64,000 nt of DNA from CALGFI01 sp963786805 (GCA_963786805.1 CAWBAK010000001.1:212885-276884), one strand, 5' to 3'; positions 46,025 to 56,416 are shown, counted from the first letter of the stretch. Notes: a model not told the origin generated them from the sequence alone. A program made the numbers and translations.

Positions 46025-47206
46025 ATGGGAAATCATTATGAAGTCATAGTTGTTGGTGCAGGTTCAATGGGAATGGCTGCAGGTTACTTTTTAGCGAAAA
46101 ATGGGACAAGGACCTTGCTGATTGATGCAAATGATCCGCCACATACACAGGGCAGTCACCATGGCGATACACGAATCATTCGACATGCTTACGGTGAGGG
46201 AAGAGAATATGTTCCCCTAGCACTTCGGGCTCAGGAATTATGGAATGAGCTTGAAAAGAAATCCCATCTTAAAATATTTACCCAGGTAGGTGCTATCGGT
46301 TTTGGACCTGAAGGCGAGTCAGCTTTTATCGATGAAGCAATTGCCAGTGGTAAATCCTATAATCTAGAGATCGATTTGCTGACCGGAAAAGAGATGAATG
46401 AGCGTTGGCCGGGACTCACCGTTCCGGATGACTACATCGCCTTTTATGAGCCTAACTCCGGATTTCTATACAGTGAAAACTGTATCAGGGCTTATCGAGA
46501 GTTGGCGGCTCACCATGGCGCTGAATTTTCGATGAACAACCCGGTTGTAGATATTGAGGCTTATGAAGACGGTGTTAAAGTAATCACAAAGAATGGGGTA
46601 TTTACTGCTGATAAATTGATACTAAGCGGTGGTGCTTGGAGTGGGAAAATCGCCGAAAGCCTCGATCTTCATTTGCCGATTACGCCTACACGTCAGCCTG
46701 TTGCTTGGTTTGAGGCCGAAGAGTCGTTATACAATACGAATACATTCCCGACATTTATGGTAGAGGTACCAAATGGCGATTCAAAAGCTATCTATTATGG
46801 GTTTCCCACATTTGGTGGATGTGGAGTGAAAGTCGGAAGACATGAGTATGTCGACGAAATCGACCCGGATACGATGAATCGAGATTTTGGATCTGACGAT
46901 AATGACGAGGCGCATATTCGAGAGTATTTAGAAAGGTTTATGCCACAAGCAAATGGCGCTTTAAAGAAAGGGGCAATATGCATTTATTCGCGAACTCCAG
47001 ATGGCCACTTCATCATTGATAAACATCCGGCATACCCTCATATTTCTTTTGCTGCAGGATTCGCCGGTCATGGATTCAAGTTTGCTAGTGTGGTAGGAGA
47101 AATTTTGACGCAATTGGCCTTGACAGGTGAAACAGAGCATGACATCTCGATCTTCTCAGTTGATCGTCCAGCTCTAAAAACTCCGGTGGAAAATGTACTG
47201 GGTTGA
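46025..47206 (+). CDS. soxA: Monomeric sarcosine oxidase
   Basis: 393 residues, close in length and in motif order to the Bacillus sp. B-0618 enzyme. FAD-binding VIVVGAGSMGMAAGYFLAKN near residues 8-27, GSHHGDTRIIRHAYGEGREY near 43-62, and Cys319 (KKGAICIYS), the covalent FAD attachment site. Reaction: sarcosine plus oxygen and water to glycine, formaldehyde and hydrogen peroxide. It is between the permease and the MHS transporter and would consume the sarcosine from creatinase. Confidence 0.93.
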   Translation: MGNHYEVIVVGAGSMGMAAGYFLAKNGTRTLLIDANDPPHTQGSHHGDTRIIRHAYGEGREYVPLALRAQELWNELEKKSHLKIFTQVGAIGFGPEGESAFIDEAIASGKSYNLEIDLLTGKEMNERWPGLTVPDDYIAFYEPNSGFLYSENCIRAYRELAAHHGAEFSMNNPVVDIEAYEDGVKVITKNGVFTADKLILSGGAWSGKIAESLDLHLPITPTRQPVAWFEAEESLYNTNTFPTFMVEVPNGDSKAIYYGFPTFGGCGVKVGRHEYVDEIDPDTMNRDFGSDDNDEAHIREYLERFMPQANGALKKGAICIYSRTPDGHFIIDKHPAYPHISFAAGFAGHGFKFASVVGEILTQLALTGETEHDISIFSVDRPALKTPVENVLG

Positions 47207-47212
47207 TTGAAA

Positions 47213-47226
47213 TGGAAGCGCTTACC
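47213..47226. promoter_or_regulatory. Possible cre site upstream of the MHS transporter
   Basis: TGGAAGCGCTTACC matches TGWAANCGNTNWCA at 12 of 14 positions. It lies just after the sarcosine oxidase stop and about 155 bases before the transporter start. The 47,207-47,379 gap holds nothing else clear. Confidence 0.45.
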
Positions 47227-47379
47227 TGTGTGTTGTAACTCATAGAATACGTAGGTTCACTTCAACACTGAATCATTTCCAAATGATGAACAACCTTACC
47301 TAACCTTTTTAATAATAACCGAGCAGTCACGGATATTTAGTTGTATCGGGTTGATATAAAAGAGAAAGGAGGTTGTCAT

Positions 47380-48694
47380 TTGGTAGTCGTAGAAACCGAA
47401 CTGCAAGAAACGGATTCGTCAAAAGAGTTGACGTCCAGTGTTAAAAAAGCAGTTGCCGGCGCAGCTATCGGGAATTTGATAGAATGGTTCGATTACGCCT
47501 CTTACGGATATCTAGCGGTCGTTATAGCTGCGGTCTTCTTCGCTCCGGGGAACGCAACAGCAGCGCTACTAGGGGCATTCGCGGTCTTCTCCGTTTCATT
47601 TATAGTGCGTCCGATCGGAGGACTTATTTGGGGGCATTTAGGCGATAAAATCGGACGGAAACGCGTCTTGGTCATGACGATTACCATTATGTCAATATCT
47701 ACATTTACAATCGGTTTATTGCCAAGCTATGCAGCAATTGGAGTGATGGCGCCACTGTTATTATTGATTTGTCGCCTTGTCCAAGGCTTTTCCGCCTCGG
47801 GAGAGTATGCGGGGGCAGCATCCTTCATCTCGGAATATGCGCCTAATTCACGCCGAGGATTACTTGTCAGTATGGTTCCGGCGAGTACGGCGGCAGGGCT
47901 GATGTTAGCGGTCATCATCGTTTCACTTCTAGAGTTTAATTTGACTACGGAGGCACTGTATAGCTGGGGATGGCGAATACCTTTTCTATTATCCGGCCCT
48001 CTGGGCATCATCGGATTGCTGATACGCCTTAAGTTGGAGGATACACCTTTATTTAAAGAAATGGAGTCAGTCAAAGAAGCAAGCTTCAACGGGTTTGTTT
48101 CAAGGCGTCAAACAAAATGGGAAACAAGTACTCATCGCTTTTGGGATCGTCTGTCTGAATGCAGTTGGCTTCTACACGATTCTAAGTTATATGCCAACTT
48201 ATTTGACCCAGGAGTTAGGATTTAGTGTGATGAAAGGAATATTGATTACACTAATTTCTTTGGGGACTTACGTCATCATACTCCCATTCGTTGGGATGCT
48301 TGCTGATCGAATTGGAAGGAAACCAGTACTAATCGGCGCTTCTATCCTTTTTATACTCTTCACCTATCCGGCATTTTGGCTACTCTCTATTGGGGGACCT
48401 TATGCAATCGTGGCATTGATCATGCTTGGATTTGTATTAGCTGGTAATGATGGGGTGCTTGCAACATTTTTAACAGAGATGTTTCCGACATCAGTGCGTT
48501 TCAGTTGTTTTGCGTTATCGTTCAATACGGGCAATGCCATTTTTGGTGGAACTGCTCCGTTGATTGCCACCTTTTTGATAGCAAATACAGGTAACACGTT
48601 CGCCCCCGCTTTTTACTTGATGGCTGCCGCTTTTATTGCCTTTGTTTTTCTTCTCATGACAAAGGAAACGGCGAATAAGCCCCTCAAGGAGTAG
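47380..48694 (+). pseudogene. MFS transporter, metabolite:proton symporter (MHS) type, frameshifted as read
   Basis: About 438 residues from TTG 47380, placed six bases after AAAGGAGG. MHS signs are GNLIEWFDYASYGYLAVVIA, GHLGDKIGRKRVLVMTI, RLVQGFSASGEYAGAASFIS and GMLADRIGRKPVLIG. These carriers bring in organic acids or osmolytes such as betaine, proline or carnitine; here creatine or sarcosine is the likely cargo by context. One extra T near 48,084 (AGCTTCAACG where AGCTCAACG fits) breaks the frame. Otherwise intact. Confidence 0.85.
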
Positions 48695-48758
48695 TAAAAG
48701 GGGTAGGCTTTATCGAATATACCAAAAAAACTATGAATGATAGGAAGGGGAAATAATT

Positions 48759-49995
48759 ATGAAAACAATCGAAGAGCTAGCAAGAACAAAAAATATTGAA
48801 AATGGCGGGAAAGTGCAACCAACCTTCTCAAGAGCGGAAATGGAACGACGCAATACGAATTTACGTAGAATATTAGCGGAGAAAGAGATCGATGCAGTGC
48901 TGTTCACTTCCTATCATAATATCAATTATTACAGTGATTTCCTCTACACTTCGTTTGGTCGTAATTACGGCCTTGTTGTTACGCAAGATAAGCATGTCAC
49001 GGTTTCTGCAAATATCGATGGCGGTATGCCATGGCGCAGAAGTTTTGATGACAACATCGTCTATACGGATTGGCGAAAAGACAATTACCTTTATGCGGTT
49101 AAGAAAGTATTAAGTGACTCCGGTACGAAAACACGCCGACTTGGTATTGAGGATGATCATGTAACGCTGGAAGTTCGTCGATTAATAGAGGATGCATTCC
49201 CAGGTGTTGAGTTGGTGGACGTGTCAAAAGCGACAATGGCACAGCGGATGTTCAAATCTGCCGAAGAAATCGAACATATTAAAAATGGTGCACGTGTGGC
49301 TGATATCGGCGGTGCGGCAGTCGTTGAGGCAATCGGCGTAGGCGTTACCGAATACGAAGTGGCCTTACATGGAACAGAAGCGATGACGCGTGAAATCGCA
49401 CGTTTGTACCCGCATGCAGAATTGCGAGATTCATGGATCTGGTTCCAGTCGGGCATTAATACAGACGGTGCACATAACTGGGCTACTTCCAGAAAGATGG
49501 AGCGTGGAGATATTCTAAGTTTGAATGCATTTCCCGATGATCGCCGGTTATTACACAGCCCTTGAACGGACATTATTCTTGGAAGAGGTGTCAGATCGAC
49601 ATCTTGAGCTTTGGGAAATTAACGTGGAAGTGCATAAAAAAGGTCTAGAACTCATTAAGCCGGGTGTAAGATGCATGGACATTGCTAGCGAATTGAATGA
49701 AATATTCCGTGAGCATAATCTACTGCCAAACCGGACGTTTGGTTATGGGCATTCCTTCGGTGTCCTTTCCCATTACTATGGGCGTGAGGCGGGTCTAGAA
49801 TTGCGTGAAGATATCGAGACGGTACTCGAGCCGGGAATGGTAGTATCGATGGAACCAATGATTATGGTTCCTGAAGGGCAGCCGGGTGCTGGGGGATACA
49901 GTGAGCATGATATCCTTGTCATCCATGAAGACGGTTCTGTTGAAAATATTACAGGATTCCCGTTTGGTCCGGAACATAACATTATTAAAAAATAA
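48759..49995 (+). pseudogene. Creatinase (creatine amidinohydrolase), frameshifted as read
   Basis: About 411 residues of the M24 pita-bread fold, ATG 48759 behind GGAAGGGG. Family blocks are FTSYHNINYYSDFLYTSFGR, SANIDGGMPWRRSFDDNIVY, WFQSGINTDGAHN with the His239 that matches catalytic His232 of the Pseudomonas enzyme, and FGYGHSFGVLSHYYGREAGL. Reaction: creatine plus water to sarcosine plus urea. One C too many in TTTCCCGATG near 49,532 breaks the frame; the two parts otherwise join without loss (LSLNAFP then MIAGYYTALERTLF). Fourth step gene of the cluster. Confidence 0.92.
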
Positions 49996-50097
49996 ATTCC
50001 TATTTGTTGGTTCGCGCTGTAATTTCTGATTTCCATTAGGCAAAAACACAAAGTGGAAATCAAAATAAAAAGAAGAAAAATTTTAGGGGGAGCTATA

Positions 50098-50511
50098 ATG
50101 ACTGAAAAAACATTGAAGAAAAATGAAAAGACATTTTTATGTGCTGAGCCTGGGATTCAATTAATTAAGGCTGGAACATACAAACTCAATGAATTGAGCG
50201 TGCTACGTGGAACTCCTAACTTGAAGGGGCAAATTCTTGATGTGCCACTTACTGCTGAAAAAGAAGCATTAACAATGGGATACTTTGCACTACAACCTTC
50301 GGAAGACTACTCTGCAGACTTTAATTTCATTGAAGTTAAAGTAGTGACGAGTGGCACAATGATTGTGCGTGATGTTGAAGGGAATAGGTATGTAGGCGAA
50401 GTTGGCGATGTTCTAATCTTTTCCCCTAATACAACGGTTATTTTCGATGGCGAAAGCGATGGAGAAGCTGTTTATTTCAAAAATATATTAGCTAATCCTA
50501 GTTATTTATAA
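50098..50511 (+). CDS. Small cupin-like protein of the creatinine cluster
   Basis: 137 residues from ATG 50098, behind AGGGGGAGC. A single beta-barrel (ADFNFIEVKVVTSGTMIVRD, RYVGEVGDVLIFSPNTTVIF) like EutQ-type cupins; no full His metal triad is seen. Last plus-strand gene of the cluster, 102 bases after creatinase, and convergent with pucR. Role unknown. Confidence 0.75.
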   Translation: MTEKTLKKNEKTFLCAEPGIQLIKAGTYKLNELSVLRGTPNLKGQILDVPLTAEKEALTMGYFALQPSEDYSADFNFIEVKVVTSGTMIVRDVEGNRYVGEVGDVLIFSPNTTVIFDGESDGEAVYFKNILANPSYL

Positions 50512-50528
50512 TTAACTAAGTGATGATA

Positions 50529-50563
50529 AAAACGTGCCTGCGGAGTCATCGTAGGCACGTTTT
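50529..50563. terminator. Bidirectional terminator between the cupin gene and pucR
   Basis: AAAACGTGCCTGCG pairs with CGTAGGCACGTTTT (one mismatch) around GAGTCAT. It lies 17 bases after the cupin stop and 13 bases after the pucR stop on the other strand. Confidence 0.8.
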
Positions 50564-50575
50564 ATTATAATAAAA

Positions 50576-52225
50576 TTATTTAAGCTTATATTGACGAGAA
50601 AGTGATTCAATATTGAGGGCAGTTTGAATCCAGAATTGACAATCGGGTGAAGACAAATTGTCTTGAAGAAGGTCTTCAATTTTTTTAATCCGATAACGTA
50701 ACGTATTCCGGTGAATGTGTAGTTTTTTTGCAACAATATCGCGGTTATAGCTATTCGAGGCGAGACATTTTAATGTTTCAGAAAGGATTTCACCTTCTTC
50801 AAAGAGTGTTTTATCAGGCAATAATTTCGTTAAAAGATGGTGTGCTTCAGCGGGACTCATATTTCCGTATAGAAGGGTTTCTCGTCGGAATTGGTCTGAA
50901 AAATAGATTCCACCTAGATGGCTTTTATATTGAACAATGGGCGCAAGTACTTTTGCACTGTCATAGCTCGATTTGAAAGAAAGGAGCTCTTGCTCCCCAC
51001 TTCCGATTACGAAAACAGGGGAAATTTGATCGTTAATCGTTAATATATGAGATCTTAAAAGGTCTAAACGCGTGTTCAAATCGGAATTTTCTAAAGACGT
51101 TGTCATTAATAACACTAATTGATCTCCAAATACCTCGCAGAAGCCATTAACATCAGGTTCTTCCTCAAACCATTTGTTACAGGCACCTCGAATCGAGGCT
51201 AACTCTAAAAGTGTTCTGGGCGATAAGTTAACATTCCCTGTAAGAACAAACCCAGCCATCCATTTCCCCTTCGACTTTAGCCCGAACTTCTGGATTCTCT
51301 CTTCGACAACTAATGTAGCAGTCTGCTGTTTTTCGAGCAGTAAATCGAGCACTTCTGATTGGTATTGCCAGCGTCTAACGTCTTTCTCTTTCCTCTGTTT
51401 GTACAGGTCGATGAGTACATAAGCCGCAAACTTCAGCATAGGTACATGTAGAGTGGACAATGGCTTGTCCTTATGAAGAATCCATAGCGTTTCATGGACA
51501 GTATCTTCAATGGATAATGGTACTGTACTGAAATAGGGATGCTCAGTATCTATATGAATTGTATGATTATGTTGATCTGTTGGATGATGTTGTTCAGGCG
51601 CAAGGGTTAATTCTTTGTTGAACTGATGGATGAGCGCTTTTATTTTTTGAGTGTCTGTTACTTGCTTTTGTCCATGTGGAATTGCTTTTTCTTGAATAGT
51701 AGTTGTCCCTTTAGTTAAGACGACCGGAAGTTCCAAGAAATCTGCAAGAATTGTACAAACCTCATTGCTGTTCTGTACAGTCTGCATACGTTCTAAAAAT
51801 AATGGAGAAACTTGATTGGCCAATACCTTTTTTGTGTATTGCTGTTCCATAATCTCTTGGTGGATGGCATAGGTTAATTGAACAAACGGGATTTGAAAAG
51901 GTACTTCTAATATAGGAATTGAATACTTTTCACCAAACTCCAGTAATGAAGGCGGACAACTTGTTAAGTATCGCCCTGTTGCAAGTAAAATGCCGGATAT
52001 TTGATGTCGTAGCAATGAATCTAGAAACTTTTCCTCCGAATCTCTGTCTTTTGGCCAGACTTGCCCACATGAAAGTAAGAATTCCTGGCCTTCGAGAAAA
52101 TGTCCAACATCCTCATGGTCAATTATGTGAACCCAGCGGATTTTACGAGCTAATCCACTTTTTCCAGAACGAACGATGACCTTTTGTAATGCAGGTAAAC
52201 GCAACGTGTCTTGAACTGTAATCAT
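50576..52225 (-). CDS. PucR-family transcriptional regulator
   Basis: 549 residues. N-terminal PucR domain (VQDTLRLPALQKVIVRSGKS, EFLLSCGQVWPKDRDSEEKF) to about residue 125, a central GGDEF-like middle domain, and a C-terminal helix-turn-helix (NSYNRDIVAKKLHIHRNTLR, YRIKKIEDLLQ). PucR proteins are activators of purine or related nitrogen catabolism; here it is convergent with the creatinine genes and is their likely regulator. Start ATG 52225 with GGGGGAGAATATG before it. Confidence 0.88.
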   Translation of the reverse strand: MITVQDTLRLPALQKVIVRSGKSGLARKIRWVHIIDHEDVGHFLEGQEFLLSCGQVWPKDRDSEEKFLDSLLRHQISGILLATGRYLTSCPPSLLEFGEKYSIPILEVPFQIPFVQLTYAIHQEIMEQQYTKKVLANQVSPLFLERMQTVQNSNEVCTILADFLELPVVLTKGTTTIQEKAIPHGQKQVTDTQKIKALIHQFNKELTLAPEQHHPTDQHNHTIHIDTEHPYFSTVPLSIEDTVHETLWILHKDKPLSTLHVPMLKFAAYVLIDLYKQRKEKDVRRWQYQSEVLDLLLEKQQTATLVVEERIQKFGLKSKGKWMAGFVLTGNVNLSPRTLLELASIRGACNKWFEEEPDVNGFCEVFGDQLVLLMTTSLENSDLNTRLDLLRSHILTINDQISPVFVIGSGEQELLSFKSSYDSAKVLAPIVQYKSHLGGIYFSDQFRRETLLYGNMSPAEAHHLLTKLLPDKTLFEEGEILSETLKCLASNSYNRDIVAKKLHIHRNTLRYRIKKIEDLLQDNLSSPDCQFWIQTALNIESLSRQYKLK

Positions 52226-52465
52226 ACATATTCTCCCCCTTATAACTAAATTGTATATAAAGTTTGGAGTTTTGCAAATAATATATTGAGATTGGTATCA
52301 GATCTGCCTAACTTGGACTTCTACAAATTATGATTTATATTTACTGCAGGGAGAATACCTTACACGGTAGATTTAAATAATAGCAGGGGAGAAGGCGAAC
52401 TTATCGAATAGCATCTTTCATAGTAAGTATTGGAATCAATTATTGGGGTTAGTCTTAACTACGAA

Positions 52466-52498
52466 AAACCACCCAGCATTATAGGCAAAGGGTGGTTT
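52466..52498 (-). terminator. Terminator after the ferritin gene
   Basis: On the minus strand AAACCACCC pairs with GGGTGGTTT and is followed by TTTCGTAG. The 52,226-52,551 gap otherwise holds only AT-rich DNA that would carry the pucR promoter. Confidence 0.75.
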
Positions 52499-52551
52499 CT
52501 AACTTAATAAGTGCTTTTAATTTACCGCTATAAACAATTACTAAACTTAAA

Positions 52552-53062
52552 TCACTCGCCAGTTTCCTCTGAATACGTACGTTGTCCAAGTTCTTTTTCG
52601 TAAATATATAATGCGTTTTTATCTTCCCCGATGCGTTTCAGGTACTCGATATGTGTATCGAACGATGCTTCTTCTTCAACTTGCTCGTCCAAGAACCATC
52701 TCAAAAATGAAATCGTCGCATGTTCTTTTTCTTCCCAAGCTAAGTCCGTTAGTTCATAGAAGTTTTTTGTAACTGCTTTTTCTTGTTGTAAACCCGATTC
52801 AAATGTATCCAAAATTGAGTCAAATTCAATTTTTGGCTCTGACGTTGCGGAGAATTTAGCTTGAATCCCACGGTCATTCAAATAATTGTAAATTTTCATA
52901 CCGTGAAAACGTTCTTCTTCGGCTTGTTGAAGATAATAATTGGCAAAGCCACCGTAATTAGTGTGTTCGCAATAAGCAGCCATTGCCATATAAGATTGGG
53001 CGGCGTCGAATTCATTGTTCATTTGTCTGATTGAGTGCATCTGCTAGTCGTTGACTGATCAT
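52552..53062 (-). pseudogene. Bacterial non-heme ferritin, frameshifted as read
   Basis: About 170 residues from ATG 53062 (MISQRLADALNQ) behind AAAAGGAGTCGAG. Ferritin helices carry the iron-binding residues in QMNNEFDAAQSYMAMAAYCE, AEEERFHGMKIYNYLNDRG, WEEKEHATISFLRWFLDEQV and FDTHIEYLKRIGEDKN. Stores iron as a 24-mer cage. One extra A near 53,027 separates the first twelve residues from the rest; without it the protein is full length. Confidence 0.88.
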
Positions 53063-53282
53063 TATCTCGACTCCTTTTAATTTAGGGTACTGTCTTTTTC
53101 TAATCATAGCTCAACGCGTTTTTTCAATCACCTAATTTGTTCCGAAAAAAGGTTGATTGTTAAAAGAGGCTAAAATATCTCTGGAAAATAAATTGAACCT
53201 TTTCTTATCTCGGATGTCTAATAGGGAGTGATTGTGTGGATGAATTCAATATTAGCATTGTATTACGGACGTAATCAATACA

Positions 53283-53322
53283 AAAAGACAGTTCCCCGTG
53301 TGGTGCTGAGGAACTGTCTTTT
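53283..53322 (-). terminator. Terminator after the sodium-symporter remnant
   Basis: AAAAGACAGTTCC pairs with GGAACTGTCTTTT around a 14-base loop. On the minus strand it follows the remnant's stop at 53,350 with a T-run. The rest of 53,063-53,349 has nothing I can name. Confidence 0.75.
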
Positions 53323-53349
53323 CATGAATATGGAGTAGAAGCCTAAACG

Positions 53350-53733
53350 TTATTTTTTTGCCTTTCTTGCCCAATAGGTTGCAAGAAGTGGCCCTGAAAT
53401 ATTATGCCAGAAACTGAATATTGCACTTGGTACAGCAGCAAGTGGGCTGAAATGTGCCGCCGCGAGCGCTGCTCCGAGTCCTGAGTTTTGCATGCCGACT
53501 TCGATTGAAATCGCTTTTTGATCGGCATAGTTGAGCTTGAACATCTTAGCAATCAGGAAGCCGAACAAATAACCAAGACCGTTATGAAGGATGACCACTG
53601 CGAAAATGAGTAAACCGGATTCGATAATTTTCTCTTTGCTGCCTGCAACGACTGCCATAACAATCATGACGATTGCGATGACAGAAACGAGCGGCATGAT
53701 GCCTGCACTCTTTTTCGCCTGTTCTTCCTTTTT
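53350..53733 (-). pseudogene. Bile-acid:sodium symporter (BASS), 5'-truncated
   Basis: Only the last ~128 residues of a ten-helix BASS carrier remain (KKEEQAKKSAGIMPLVSVIA; QNSGLGAALAAAHFSPLAAV; PSAIFSFWHNISGPLLATYW). The first ~190 residues are absent: the reading frame meets the stop codon of the MOSC gene directly upstream. So an internal deletion or rearrangement joined the two, or sequence was lost in assembly. Confidence 0.85.
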
Positions 53734-54534
53734 CTACTGAACAGTAATCTGATCACCAATTTTGATACGTCCAGTTTGCAGCACTTCTGCATAGACACCG
53801 AAGTTGCCATTATTCTGTTTGGCAAGTGTCCGCAAGACGTTGGGATCTTTTGGCAAATCTCCTTGGGCGAGTGTTGTCATCACACAGCGCTGGGTGGGCT
53901 GGATGATTCTGAGTTGCACCTCATCGCCAATGGAAAGTACTTTATCGACCCATTGCTGTTCGATAAAACCTTCCGCGCCAGGTACATCGAGAATAAGATT
54001 CGGGCGGAATCGCCGTGGTTCGATTCGGCTTTCTGGCGTTAACTTGCGCAACGTATTGATTGTCGAAGTTGTTAGAATGTGTACCATGGCAATATCGAAA
54101 AAAGTTTCTTCTGGTGATTGTCTTGAAAATATCGTCCCGCGATTATCAAGTTCTTTGATCTCTTCGGGAATATAACCTTCAAATTCTACTGTTGCAGATG
54201 AGGGGGTGGCGATTGTCACAGATCGTTGGAAGCTTTTTGACAATTTTTCACTTACATTACCATCGCTACTTTCGATGCATTGACCGTCCGGCAGTGTAAT
54301 ACGAACAGAAGGGATTGGCTTAGACAATTCAACTGGTTCAGTGAACGATGCACGGTAGTTGAACATACCCGGCCATTTTTTGGGGTTTTTTGCATTGGCA
54401 AGTTTACCGGTTTCCGTGTCAATCACACCGTATGCCCTGTCACCGAGCAAACCTTTTTCTGTAAGGTCACACGCATTCATTTCTTCACCCATCATCGATT
54501 TCACTGGATACCTCCAGAGTGAAACAACTTTCAT
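53734..54534 (-). CDS. MOSC-domain protein
   Basis: 266 residues from ATG 54534. N-terminal beta-barrel (MKVVSLWRYPVKSMMGEEMN, LLGDRAYGVIDTETGKLANA) and C-terminal MOSC domain with the conserved cysteine in IIQPTQRCVMTTLAQGDLP. Related to molybdenum-cofactor sulfurase and mARC/YcbX proteins, which bind the cofactor and reduce N-hydroxylated compounds. Ends abruptly against the BASS remnant, but its own C-terminus (TGRIKIGDQITVQ) looks natural. Confidence 0.9.
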   Translation of the reverse strand: MKVVSLWRYPVKSMMGEEMNACDLTEKGLLGDRAYGVIDTETGKLANAKNPKKWPGMFNYRASFTEPVELSKPIPSVRITLPDGQCIESSDGNVSEKLSKSFQRSVTIATPSSATVEFEGYIPEEIKELDNRGTIFSRQSPEETFFDIAMVHILTTSTINTLRKLTPESRIEPRRFRPNLILDVPGAEGFIEQQWVDKVLSIGDEVQLRIIQPTQRCVMTTLAQGDLPKDPNVLRTLAKQNNGNFGVYAEVLQTGRIKIGDQITVQ

Positions 54535-54667
54535 TTGTCAGTCCCCCTTTTACAATTCTACCTATCTACTATACGACAAGTAGAAGGAATATTCATTCAA
54601 ATCGGTATTGAGACTTACTGAATTCTTTCGATTTCACGTATACTAGAGCTAAAAGGGATGTGGAGAA

Positions 54668-55432
54668 ATGTGTTTAATTAATTTTCATTATAATGAGCAC
54701 CCAACCTACCAGTTGATTGTTGCGGCGAATCGGGACGAGTTTTTTGAACGTCCGACAGCAGAAGCAGATTTTTGGATGGATAATCCCGCTATTTTGGCAG
54801 GACGTGATTTACGGCATTTAGGTACTTGGCTGGGCATCACGAAATCCGGTCGATTTGCAGCATTGACAAACTACCGGGACCCGGCGGAGCCTAGCATCAA
54901 TAAAAGGTCACGTGGTGATCTGGTTCGAAATTTTTTAACAGGAAAAGAATCGCCAGTCGACTATTTGGAAACAGTGAAAGTGTCGAAGGATGAGTATGCG
55001 GGATTCAATTTGATTGTCGGACGTTTCGGCGAATTATTTTATTTCTCGAATAAGCAAGCGGATGTTATGGAAATACCATCGGGAACCCATGGTTTGAGTA
55101 ATCATTTGCTAAACACGAAATGGCCAAAAGTGACAAAGGGAACAGCGCGGCTGCGTGCTTATGTACAGGAAAATGATCATATCAAGGTAGATGTACTATT
55201 TGACATACTCGCCGATACAGAGGCGGCACCGGAAGAACAATTGCCGAGTACAGGTGTGGAGTTGGAACTGGAACGACAATTATCTCCGCTTTTTATTGAC
55301 ATGCCGGAATACGGAACTCGCTGCTCGACAGTGTTGCTAGTCGGACACGATCGACGAATCACTTTTGTGGAGCGAACCTTTTTGAAAGGGAAATTGAAAG
55401 ATGAAAAAGAATTTGTTTTTTTTATGAAATGA
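54668..55432 (+). CDS. NRDE/TANGO2-family protein
   Basis: 254 residues. The name-giving NRDE motif is visible as AANRDEFFERPTAEADFWMD, and Cys2 of MCLINFHYNEHP would be exposed as an N-terminal nucleophile if Met1 is removed. RTCS-like GTRCSTVLLVGHDRRITFVE closes the domain. Function is unclear; animal TANGO2 affects heme and lipid handling. TATACT and AGGGATGTGGAG before the start look like -10 and ribosome sites. Confidence 0.88.
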   Translation: MCLINFHYNEHPTYQLIVAANRDEFFERPTAEADFWMDNPAILAGRDLRHLGTWLGITKSGRFAALTNYRDPAEPSINKRSRGDLVRNFLTGKESPVDYLETVKVSKDEYAGFNLIVGRFGELFYFSNKQADVMEIPSGTHGLSNHLLNTKWPKVTKGTARLRAYVQENDHIKVDVLFDILADTEAAPEEQLPSTGVELELERQLSPLFIDMPEYGTRCSTVLLVGHDRRITFVERTFLKGKLKDEKEFVFFMK

Positions 55433-55496
55433 TGCCGTATAGTTCCGATTGGTGGATTCATACTAAAGCAAGAATTCCATGAGAGGAGCTAACTAT

Positions 55497-56416
55497 ATGG
55501 AACGACAACAAGAACTTCAAAAAGAACTGCAACAATTACAGCAATTACAACAGCTGAAACAGCTCCAAATTCAACTGGAACAACTTGAATTTCAGATACA
55601 AAATCTACAACAACCGCAATCACAAGAAAACCAGAAGCTAACATCGCAAGAGTCGTGTCAACAGAGCGAACAACAATCACAGCCACAAGCGGACCAACAA
55701 AACCAACCTAATACTGAAAATCAACCTCAAATAGAAAATGAACAGCAACAAGGGCAACCACAAGAAAAACAAGGTCAACAACAGAAAGACCAGCAACCGT
55801 CTCAAAGGGCGATCCAACAAAGCAATCAACAATCACAGCCACAAGCGGACCAGCAAAACCAATCTAATACTCAAAATCAATCCCAAACAGATAATTGCCA
55901 ACAACAAGGACAGTCACAAGAGAAACAAAGTCAACAACAGGAAGACCAGCAACCGTCTCAAGGGACAAGCCAAGGGGACAATCAACAATCAAATCAACAA
56001 AACCAACCTAATACTCAAAACCAATCCCAAACAGATAGTGGCCAGCAACAAGGGCAATCACAAGATAAACAGTGTCAGAATCAGGCAAATCAGCAACCGT
56101 CTCAAGGGAATAGCCAACAGAGCAACCAACAATCACAGCAACAACCGGAACAACAAGATGCAAACCAACAGGCGGAAACGAACAGAACACAAAAAAGTAT
56201 TTTGAGCTACCAAAAATTTTGTCTATCAAAGATATCGGCCATTTGCACGGTCTACTGAGCATGAATTTACATGCGGTGAAACAATATCAGCAAGCCGCAC
56301 AAAACTGCCAGCTTCCTGATATAAAATGCCAAATCGAAGAAGCAGGAAAAATGCATTTGAAGCACTACGATAATCTGCTCACTTTTATAGCTGAAAATGG
56401 AGGGAACTCCCAATGA
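55497..56416 (+). pseudogene. Glutamine-rich spore coat-like protein with CotF-like tail, frameshifted as read
   Basis: About 306 residues from ATG 55497 behind AGAGGAGCT. Residues 1-40 are a leucine/glutamine coiled coil, ~55-235 a glutamine-rich repeat domain, and the end (LSIKDIGHLHGLLSMNLHAV, KCQIEEAGKMHLKHYDNLLT) a coat-F-like helical pair. A six-A run near 56,192 shifts the frame so that the tail is read separately. The tail overlaps the next coat gene by four bases. Coat localisation is inferred from the CotF-like parts. Confidence 0.72.
55659..56150 (+). repeat. Glutamine-codon repeat block of about three units
   Basis: Units beginning CAACAGAGC/CAACAAAGC repeat roughly every 140-175 bases. 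Each encodes QQSxQQSQPQADQQNQ, a NTxNQxQxxN stretch, QQQGQxQEKQ and DQQPSQ in the same order; the third unit lacks the PQADQ part. The units are close but not identical, as expected of an expanding and diverging repeat. Confidence 0.8.
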
